A DNA stretch of 12,518 bases from Alistipes sp. (GTDB taxonomy: Bacteria > Bacteroidota > Bacteroidia > Bacteroidales > Rikenellaceae): NCBI GenBank assembly GCA_031285485.1, contig JAITWC010000125.1:1-12518 (forward strand), read 5' to 3'. The notes under the pieces are model-generated. The model searched no databases, was not told where the DNA came from, and worked only from the letters and a program-made list of their open reading frames with translations. Positions within the stretch are counted from its first letter, which is position 1. Each line of letters opens with the position of its first letter. Positions 7,155-12,518 of this stretch are shown here, piece after piece. The position numbers were made by a program, and so were the translations under genes.

Positions 7155-7688
7155 ATGGCAGTGATAAGAAGTGTGCGGGGCAAGACCCCGAAGGTGGGCG
7201 AGAACACATTCGTGGCCGAGACCGCGGTGCTGACGGGCGACGTGACGGTGGGGAGAGATTGCAGCATCTGGTACGGCGCCGTGCTGAGGGGCGACGTGAA
7301 CACCATCACCGTGGGCGACCGGACAAATATTCAGGACGGGGCGGTGATCCACACGTTGTACGACGCCTCGCCCGTGCCGTCGCAAACCCACATCGGCAGC
7401 GACGTGTCGGTGGGCCACAACGCGATTATCCACGGCGCCACGATCGAGGACAACTGCCTCGTGGGAATGGGGGCCACGATCCTCGACAACGCCGTTGTGG
7501 CGAGCGGGTGCATCATAGCGGCGAACGCCCTCGTGCTGTCGAACGCGCGGCTCGAACCCAACAGCGTCTACGCCGGTGTACCCGCCAGGAAGGTGAAGGA
7601 GATCAGCGTCGAACAGAGCCGCGACATTGTGCGCCGCACCGCCGACGACTACCGGCTCTACGCCTCGTGGTACTGCGAGGAGGCGTAA
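7155..7688 (+). CDS. Gamma-carbonic-anhydrase-like left-handed beta-helix protein
   Basis: A 177-residue cytoplasmic protein of the gamma class carbonic anhydrase-like group (the YrdA/PaaY type). Hexapeptide repeats (for example GDVTVG, GAVLRG, GATIED) form a left-handed beta-helix trimer with metal sites between subunits. The three zinc ligands are visible as H66 in DGAVIHT and H88 and H93 in VGHNAIIHG, with the usual five-residue spacing of the last pair. The acidic loop residues of the archaeal Cam enzyme are not obvious, and many bacterial members have weak or no carbonic anhydrase activity, so the reaction is uncertain. The start is the ATG at 7155 after AAGGAA; an upstream in-frame ATG at 7071 lies inside mazG and is unlikely. 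The gene closes a short mazG operon and is followed by a 79-bp gap containing the receptor promoter. Confidence 0.93.
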   Translation: MAVIRSVRGKTPKVGENTFVAETAVLTGDVTVGRDCSIWYGAVLRGDVNTITVGDRTNIQDGAVIHTLYDASPVPSQTHIGSDVSVGHNAIIHGATIEDNCLVGMGATILDNAVVASGCIIAANALVLSNARLEPNSVYAGVPARKVKEISVEQSRDIVRRTADDYRLYASWYCEEA

Positions 7689-7714
7689 TGTAAACATATC
7701 GGTTTCGTAACTGC

Positions 7715-7725
7715 GGTGTAACACC
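7715..7725. promoter_or_regulatory. Operator-like perfect dyad GGTGT-A-ACACC
   Basis: A perfect 5+1+5 palindrome lies directly upstream of the likely -7 box of the receptor gene, at about -30 to -20 from the inferred start of transcription. A repressor bound there would cover the promoter spacer. GC-rich flanks (GCGG and CCGC) extend the symmetry loosely. It may instead be a weak hairpin at the 3' end of the preceding transcript, although no T-tract follows. I do not recognise the cognate regulator. Confidence 0.35.
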
Positions 7726-7732
7726 CCCGCCG

Positions 7733-7740
7733 TTCCTTTG
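7733..7740 (+). promoter_or_regulatory. Probable -7 box of the TonB receptor promoter (TTCCTTTG)
   Basis: TTCCTTTG differs by one base from the Bacteroidetes -7 consensus TAnnTTTG and resembles the common TAYCTTTGC form. It predicts a transcript start near 7745 and a leader of about 23 nt, AT-rich and without a Shine-Dalgarno sequence, before the ATG at 7768. No clear TTTG is seen at -33, so the assignment is moderate. Confidence 0.5.
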
Positions 7741-7767
7741 CGTCGTAATAATCATTAATTATTTTCG

Positions 7768-10488
7768 ATGTTAAGGAAAACTCTGTTAGCAATTATCTTT
7801 GTCCTCGCCGCGGCGACCGCCGGGGCGCAAAGCCAGCAAAACCAGCAAGACAGGAAAGGAACCATCCGCGGCACGGTGGTCGACGCCGTTACCGGCCAGC
7901 CTCTCGTCGGAACGACAATAGTAATAGAGGGAACCACCTCGGGCACCGTTGCGGACGCCGAAGGTGGTTTCGTCATTTCGAACATCACCTCGGGGCGGGT
8001 CACCGTCACGGCGCGGTACCTCGGCTACGAGGTGTTCCGCCGGAGTGTCGACGTGGCGGCGGGCGGCGAGATCACGCTGAGGGTTCCGCTCCATTCGGAG
8101 GGGATCAGCCTCGAAAACATTGTGGTGGTGGCGCAGATCGACAACGAGAGCGAGAACGCCGTGCTGTCGGGTCAACGAGAGGCGCTGGCCGCGATCCAGT
8201 CGGTCGGCGCGGCCGAGATGTCGCGCAAGGGGATAGGCGACGCGCAGGCGGCGGTGGCCCAGGTGTCGGGGGTGTCGCGTCAGGAGGGGGTGAAGAATGT
8301 GTTCGTGCGCGGGCTCGGCGACAGGTACAACGCCACCCGGCTCAACGGTTTCCCGCTGCCGAGCGAAGACCCCGAGTACAAGAACATCGCCCTGGAGTTC
8401 TTCGGCTCCGACGTCATACAATCGATAGGTGTGAGCAAGGCTTTCGGCGCGACCAACGGCGGCGACGTGGCGGGCGCGGTGATCGACATCCGCTCCAAGG
8501 AGCTGATCGGCGCGCGGGCACTGTCGCTCAGCGTCGACGGCGGGATCAACACCGAGGCCGCGGGCGCGGCGAGCTTCCTGCGCGACGGCGTGAGCTACCT
8601 GGGACACAGCAACCCCGACCAGCCCACCGCCGGACGGTTCGACTTCCCGAACCGGCTCGACCCGACCACGGTGCGCTTTCCGTTGAACCACAGCTACGGC
8701 GTCTCGGGCGGCCGGAGATGGCTGCTCGGCGAGAAGCAGCAGAACCCGCTGTCGTTCTTCGTCGTGGGGTCGCACACCACCGACTACTCTTTCACCGGCG
8801 AGGAGGTGAGGAAAGGCACCGCCGACGGCGAGAACATCACCCAGGATCAGAGGGGCGAGAAGTCGTCGATCGGCATCAACCAGCTCGTGCTGGGCAACGC
8901 CCGGCTGAGGCTCGACCGCCGCCACGAGGTGGAATACAACTTCATGATGGTGCACGACAACGATCAATATGTGGGCCAGTACGAGGGTTACTACTACGAA
9001 GTCAACCAGGGCACCGATAACGGCGGGGCCTTCGTGCGCCGCCAGCAGAGCAACGACAACCTGCTGCTCGTCCACCAGCTGTCGACCCGTTTCGAGTTGT
9101 CGGACCGCTGGGCTGTCGACCTCGGCGCGGCCTACAATACCATCGCGGGGTTGGAGCCCGACCGCCGGGAGAACTACCTCTCGCTGTTGGACGACGGGCG
9201 GTACGTCCTCTCGGGCGGCAACCGGCAGAAGCGTTTCTTCTCGCGGCTCGACGAGCGCGACCTCAACCTGCGCGCCTCGGTGAGCTTCCTGCTGAGGCCC
9301 GGCCTCGACATGGAGCGGAGCAACGTGACCCTCGGCTACCGCGGCCGCGTGCTCGACGACGGCTTCCGCGCCACGGAGTACAACATCGGCGCCACGTCGG
9401 GGTTCTTCGACACGGCCGACCTGCGCCTCGACGGGGTGTACAACGACGCCAACTTCGCGGCGGGCCTCTTCCCGATGGAGCGGAGCAAGGAGAACCGCTA
9501 CGACGTCACAAAAAGGATCCACTCGGCATACATGGAGGCGACGCACCAGCTCACCGAACGGCTGGCCGGGAGCGTCGGCGTGCAGGTCGACATGGTGGAC
9601 ATGACGGTGGACTACGACGTGGACAGCCGCCTGCCCGGAACGGAGAGGATCGACAGGCCCTACCTCCTGCCGAGCTTCAACCTGCGTTACGACATCGCCG
9701 AGGAGCACTCGCTGCGCCTCGGGCTGAGCCGGAGCTACACCCTGCCGCAGTCGAAGGAGATAGCTCCCTATCAATACATCAACATCGGGTTCGCCAGCGA
9801 GGGCAATCCCGACCTGAAACCCTCCGACAACTACAACGCCGACCTCAAGTGGGACTGGTACCCGAGCGGCTCGGAGCTGGTGTCGGTCGGCGTGTTCTAC
9901 AAACGGATCGCCGACCCCATCGGCCGCGTCGACATCGGCGGCTCGGCGGGCCTTCTCTCCTACGACAACATCGCCCCGCGGGCCGACGTGGCCGGGGTGG
10001 AGCTGGAGATGCGCAAAAACCTGCTCAACACCACCACCATCCGCCGCAACATGCGCCGCCTGTCGGTGGGCCTCAACGCGTCGTGGATCCACAGCGCGCT
10101 GGAGTTCACCGCCGAGAACACCGCGCCGCGCCGCACGGGGCTCGAAGGGGCGTCGCCGTGGCTGGTGAACGGCGACGTGTCGTACAACTGGTCGTCGGGC
10201 GGGCGGGCGTTCAACCTCTCGGTGGTGGCCGGATGGTTCTCCGACCGCGTCCACACCCTCGGCACGCGCGGATACAGGGACACCGTGGAGGAGGGCGTGG
10301 TGTCGCTGTCGGCGGTGTCGTCGTACAGGTTCGGCGACCGTTTCACCGTGCGCCTGTCCGCCGGCAACCTGCTCGACCCCGCCCACCGGCTCACCCGCGC
10401 GTTCGTCACCCGCCCCGGCGCCCTCACCCTCGGCGAATACCGCAACGGGGTCGACCTGAGCGTCGGGGTGAGCTTCGACCTGTGGTGA
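7768..10488 (+). CDS. TonB-dependent outer-membrane receptor with CarboxypepD_reg-like domain
   Basis: A 906-residue outer-membrane transporter. It has a signal peptide (1-20, AGA-Q), a CarboxypepD_reg-like beta-sandwich (about 30-112, GTIRGTVVDAVTGQPLVGTTI), a plug domain (about 120-250, including VFVRGLGDRYNATRLNGFPLP and GGDVAGAVIDIRSK), and a 22-strand-type barrel to the C-terminus, which ends in the outer-membrane pattern SVGVSFDLW. The plug differs from SusC proteins: there is no SusC signature and no SusD gene follows. Instead the next gene is a surface-type beta-helix lipoprotein. Receptor and lipoprotein pairs of this type recur in Bacteroidetes and Gammaproteobacteria, as I recall, but I cannot name a substrate; an ion, cofactor or phosphate-containing compound are all open. 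The AT-rich leader, the TTCCTTTG box and a GGTGTAACACC dyad suggest a regulated promoter of its own. Confidence 0.93.
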   Translation: MLRKTLLAIIFVLAAATAGAQSQQNQQDRKGTIRGTVVDAVTGQPLVGTTIVIEGTTSGTVADAEGGFVISNITSGRVTVTARYLGYEVFRRSVDVAAGGEITLRVPLHSEGISLENIVVVAQIDNESENAVLSGQREALAAIQSVGAAEMSRKGIGDAQAAVAQVSGVSRQEGVKNVFVRGLGDRYNATRLNGFPLPSEDPEYKNIALEFFGSDVIQSIGVSKAFGATNGGDVAGAVIDIRSKELIGARALSLSVDGGINTEAAGAASFLRDGVSYLGHSNPDQPTAGRFDFPNRLDPTTVRFPLNHSYGVSGGRRWLLGEKQQNPLSFFVVGSHTTDYSFTGEEVRKGTADGENITQDQRGEKSSIGINQLVLGNARLRLDRRHEVEYNFMMVHDNDQYVGQYEGYYYEVNQGTDNGGAFVRRQQSNDNLLLVHQLSTRFELSDRWAVDLGAAYNTIAGLEPDRRENYLSLLDDGRYVLSGGNRQKRFFSRLDERDLNLRASVSFLLRPGLDMERSNVTLGYRGRVLDDGFRATEYNIGATSGFFDTADLRLDGVYNDANFAAGLFPMERSKENRYDVTKRIHSAYMEATHQLTERLAGSVGVQVDMVDMTVDYDVDSRLPGTERIDRPYLLPSFNLRYDIAEEHSLRLGLSRSYTLPQSKEIAPYQYINIGFASEGNPDLKPSDNYNADLKWDWYPSGSELVSVGVFYKRIADPIGRVDIGGSAGLLSYDNIAPRADVAGVELEMRKNLLNTTTIRRNMRRLSVGLNASWIHSALEFTAENTAPRRTGLEGASPWLVNGDVSYNWSSGGRAFNLSVVAGWFSDRVHTLGTRGYRDTVEEGVVSLSAVSSYRFGDRFTVRLSAGNLLDPAHRLTRAFVTRPGALTLGEYRNGVDLSVGVSFDLW

Positions 10489-10516
10489 ACCGCGGCCCCG
10501 TAAGCCTGCGAGGTGG

Positions 10517-10744
10517 TTTCCCGGGATTGGGAAACAGACATTAAGGGCTTCGCGGCAGTTTCCCAAAGTCGGGAAACAAGGACGAAGGGCTTCGAGATAC
10601 TTTCCCAACGTTGGGAAACAGGCATGAAGTGCTTCAAGGCACTTTCCCAAAGTTGGGAAACACGCCCGAAGGACTTTGAGATACTTTCCCAAAGTCGGGA
10701 AACATGCCCGAAGGGCTTAGAGATACTTTCCCAAAGTAGGGGAA
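10517..10744. repeat. Six-unit array of 18-bp palindromes with 42-bp period
   Basis: Dyads of the form TTTCCC-N6-GGGAAA start at 10517, 10559, 10601, 10643, 10685 and 10727, exactly 42 bp apart. The arms are intact in the first five; the sixth has a decayed right arm (AGGGGAA). The 6-bp centres vary: GGGATT, AAAGTC, AACGTT, AAAGTT, AAAGTC, AAAGTA. The third unit is a perfect 18-bp palindrome. The 24-bp spacers share a central GAAGGGCTTC-like dyad; in the third spacer GAAG (10626-10629) and CTTC (10632-10635) are centred at 10630.5, exactly 21 bp from the main dyad centre. The array fills most of the 339-bp gap between the receptor stop and the lipoprotein start, both on the plus strand. No other gene or promoter is evident in the gap; 10745-10827 is a GC-rich patch and then an A-rich leader. 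Confidence 0.95.
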
Positions 10745-10827
10745 CGGCCGCGGGGCCGCCCGACACCGCAAAATAGAGATTGAAAACAACCAAGGCCCGT
10801 CGAAAGGCCGCTAAAATCATTCAAACC

Positions 10828-12243
10828 ATGAAAAAACATCTCAACACCGTGTTCGCCGCCGCACTCGCGGCATGCGCGCTCACCTTCGCCTCGTGCAGCC
10901 CCGGGGACGACGCCCCCGAAGAGTTCACCATCTCCGTCACCGCCTCCGCCGGAGGTGCCGCCAGCGCCGGCGTGGCACGCGCCGCGGCCGGAACGTCCGT
11001 CACGGTGTCGGCCGTGGCAGCCGACGGCTACCGTTTCGACAAGTGGACGGTCGAGAAGGGCGGCGTGTCGCTCTCGGGCAACCCCGCGACATTCACCATG
11101 CCCGCGGCCGCGGTCGCCGTTCGCGCCGACTTCGCCGCCGTCTCCGCTCCGCCCGTCACGGCGGAAGACCTGGTCGGCTCGATCGCCGGAACCAAAACCC
11201 TCGACGCCGCGATAACCTACACCATCACCGGGCCCGTGCTCGTCGAAGAGGGTGGGGTGCTCGACATCCCCGCCGGAACGCGCATCGAGGCCAACAAGGG
11301 ATTCGGCAGCTACATCCTCGTGTTGCAGGGCGGCATGATCAACGTGCGCGGCACCGCGGCGGCGCCCGTCGTGATGACCTCCAACGAGGCCTCGCCCGCC
11401 GCCGGCGACTGGGGCGGACTGGTGATCAACGGCAAGGCGCCCCTCGCCGGCCCCGCCGGTACCACCGCCCGCACCGAGATATCGAACGCCTACATCTACG
11501 GCGGCACCGACGCGGCCGACAACTCGGGAACGATCTCATACCTGGTGATCGAACACTCGGGCGCACGGTCGAGCGCAAACATCGAACACAACGGACTCAC
11601 GCTGAACGGCGTCGGCAGCGGCACCACGATCTCCAACATCTTCATCGACGAGGGAGCGGACGACGGAATAGAGTTCTTCGGCGGCTCGGTCGACGTCGAC
11701 GGCCTGCTGGCCGTGAACTGCGACGACGACATGTTCGACTTCACACAGGGCTACAACGGAACCCTGTCGAACGCCTACGGCGTGTGGGAAGCCGGTTTCA
11801 GCAGCACCGAAGCCGACCCGCGCGGAGTGGAGGCCGACGGCAACTTCGACGGCAACAACCCCGAGTACGGAAACCAGAGCGATTTCACGATCACCGACGT
11901 CACGTTCGACCTGAGGGTGCCATACTCCGCGGAACATCTGTGGACAGGCAGCGCCAAAACCATGCAGGACCTCGTCAAGATCCGCCGCAACGCGCAGGCC
12001 ACCGTCACCAACGCCCTCGTGAAGGGCGTAGCCCACGTCCAGGATATGATCGACATCTCCGACGGCTCGGAACTCGCACCGTTCTCCTCGACCATCAACA
12101 TCACAAACCAACTTGTGGCTCCCGAGGGCGCCACCAACCCCGACGGCACGGTCAAACCGGCCGAATACTCCGGCGTGACGATAGCCGCCGGCAACACCGG
12201 CTGCGAAACGTCGGTATTCGGCTGGACAGGCTACACATTCTGA
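10828..12243 (+). CDS. Surface lipoprotein with InlB/Flg_new-like repeat and right-handed beta-helix
   Basis: A 471-residue lipoprotein of unknown function. A type II signal peptide ends at FAS-C23, and the following SPGDDAPEE is acidic, as expected for the lipoprotein export signal that sends Bacteroidetes lipoproteins to the cell surface. Residues about 32-103 resemble the divergent InlB B-repeat/Flg_new_2 module (GYRFDKWTVEKGG, FTMPAAAVAVRADF). Residues about 115-460 form a parallel beta-helix, with the ordered motifs GVLDIPAGTRIEA, GGMINVRGTAAAPVVMTS, GDWGGLVINGKAPL, NSGTISYLVIEHSG, GLTLNGVGSGTTI, DDGIEFFGGSVDV and CDDDMFDFTQGYNG, then DPRGVEADGN. Clustered aspartates (D278-D279, D299-D301, D304) suggest metal or ligand binding. 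No polysaccharide lyase or pectinase catalytic signature was recognised. It lies downstream of the TonB receptor and is probably its partner. The start ATG at 10828 is chosen because the signal peptide begins there. Confidence 0.88.
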   Translation: MKKHLNTVFAAALAACALTFASCSPGDDAPEEFTISVTASAGGAASAGVARAAAGTSVTVSAVAADGYRFDKWTVEKGGVSLSGNPATFTMPAAAVAVRADFAAVSAPPVTAEDLVGSIAGTKTLDAAITYTITGPVLVEEGGVLDIPAGTRIEANKGFGSYILVLQGGMINVRGTAAAPVVMTSNEASPAAGDWGGLVINGKAPLAGPAGTTARTEISNAYIYGGTDAADNSGTISYLVIEHSGARSSANIEHNGLTLNGVGSGTTISNIFIDEGADDGIEFFGGSVDVDGLLAVNCDDDMFDFTQGYNGTLSNAYGVWEAGFSSTEADPRGVEADGNFDGNNPEYGNQSDFTITDVTFDLRVPYSAEHLWTGSAKTMQDLVKIRRNAQATVTNALVKGVAHVQDMIDISDGSELAPFSSTINITNQLVAPEGATNPDGTVKPAEYSGVTIAAGNTGCETSVFGWTGYTF

Positions 12244-12272
12244 TTCGATAGATGCGTAATTATTCACCGGAG

Positions 12273-12302
12273 GGCGGCGCGGAGTGATCCCCGCCGCCTT
12301 TT
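12273..12302 (+). terminator. Intrinsic terminator after the lipoprotein gene
   Basis: GGCGGCG (12273-12279) pairs with CGCCGCC (12292-12298). After one C-C mismatch the stem continues with GGA/TCC around a GTGA tetraloop, and the hairpin is followed directly by TTTT. It lies 30 bp after the lipoprotein stop and is the likely end of the receptor-lipoprotein transcript. Confidence 0.88.
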
Positions 12303-12424
12303 ACGGGGGGAGAAACGAAATTGTGAAATAGTGTCCCGGGCCAAAGAGTGGATAAGTACACGGTATCAATAGATTACGGAGTTCCGGCCCAGCGGACGTG
12401 GAAAAACGAAACTTCGCATTAGGT

Positions 12425-12432
12425 TACATTTG
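12425..12432 (+). promoter_or_regulatory. Consensus -7 box TACATTTG
   Basis: TACATTTG matches TAnnTTTG exactly and would start transcription near 12437. A terminator-like hairpin ends 41 bp further on, so either the transcript is very short, the hairpin acts as an attenuator for a gene beyond the window, or the box is a chance match. No -33 TTTG is seen. Confidence 0.35.
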
Positions 12433-12446
12433 CTTCCCAAAACGAG

Positions 12447-12478
12447 GCGGGTTTGCGGTAATTTGCGGCCCGCTTTTT
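12447..12478 (+). terminator. Second terminator-like hairpin
   Basis: GCGGG (12447-12451) pairs with CCCGC (12469-12473), followed by TTTTT (12474-12478). The 17-nt loop contains the direct repeat TTTGCGG-TAA-TTTGCGG. The stem is short and the loop long, so this is weaker than the hairpin at 12273; it could be a back-up terminator or an attenuator. Confidence 0.45.
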
Positions 12479-12518
12479 CGCATTCGGTTCCCAAAAGCGG
12501 CCGATAAGGTTACATTCC

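Larger units (their letters stand above)
12303..12518. other. Intergenic tail with short direct repeats, no gene seen
   Basis: No convincing gene was found in these 216 bases. They hold two direct repeats: AGGTTACATT at 12421-12430 and 12507-12516, and TTCCCAAAA at 12434-12442 and 12488-12496. The order of the two is reversed in the second copy. A TAnnTTTG box and a second terminator-like hairpin lie between them. The sequence may be the upstream region of a gene beyond the window. Confidence 0.6.

Noticed and set aside
7786..10692. Minus-strand open frame of 968 codons opposite the TonB receptor
   Set aside because: It is antisense to the receptor with shadow-like composition (many His, Arg, Val, Ala); its first part is only the translated array 2 repeat.
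10780..10827. Upstream ATG extension of the lipoprotein
   Set aside because: It would place a charged 16-residue segment before a complete lipoprotein signal peptide that begins at 10828.
10489..10827. Invertible (phase-variable) promoter flanked by inverted repeats
   Set aside because: The dyads are evenly spaced tandem palindromes, not a pair of inverted repeats around a promoter, and no recombinase gene is near.

Overview
The window looks like chromosomal DNA of a high-GC member of the Bacteroidales, closest in style to Alistipes/Rikenellaceae. The reasons are the gene families (a TonB-dependent receptor with an N-terminal CarboxypepD_reg-like domain, a Bacteroidetes-type SSS symporter, secreted GH20 and NamZ glycosidases, a lipoprotein with an acidic stretch after its lipobox cysteine), -7 boxes of the TAnnTTTG type, and weak Shine-Dalgarno signals. 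The genus is inferred from style only. There are no rRNA or tRNA genes, IS elements, phage genes or CRISPR arrays.

Left half (30-6274), all on the minus strand, read from right to left: namZ (exo-N-acetylmuramidase) overlaps the start of a GH20 beta-N-acetylhexosaminidase by 8 nt. Next comes a 265-bp gap holding a four-unit array of palindromes, then a sodium:solute symporter whose stop codon overlaps the start of a GatB/YqeY-domain gene (ATGA). A bile acid:sodium symporter-family (BASS) transporter follows. Together namZ, GH20 and the SSS symporter look like a peptidoglycan-sugar (MurNAc/GlcNAc) scavenging unit: two exo-glycosidases that would trim alternating MurNAc and GlcNAc from glycan ends, plus a candidate importer. 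Kinase and etherase genes for MurNAc catabolism are not in the window.

A 66-bp divergent promoter region (6275-6340) separates this from the right half, which is on the plus strand: mazG, a gamma-carbonic-anhydrase-like left-handed beta-helix protein, a TonB-dependent receptor, a 339-bp gap with a six-unit palindrome array, and a surface-type lipoprotein with an InlB/Flg_new-like repeat plus a right-handed beta-helix. A strong intrinsic terminator follows. The receptor and lipoprotein form an outer-membrane pair of unknown substrate without a SusD partner.

The most unusual feature is the pair of palindrome arrays. Their sequences differ (TTTCAGC...GCTGAAA and TTTCCC...GGGAAA), but both are built from 18-bp dyads repeated every 42 bp. 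Each spacer also carries a weaker dyad centred exactly half-way (21 bp). Both sit in a gap between two co-oriented genes, and both keep a 14-codon frame open on both strands. I do not recognise a named family for them; they could be an undescribed inter-cistronic element class.
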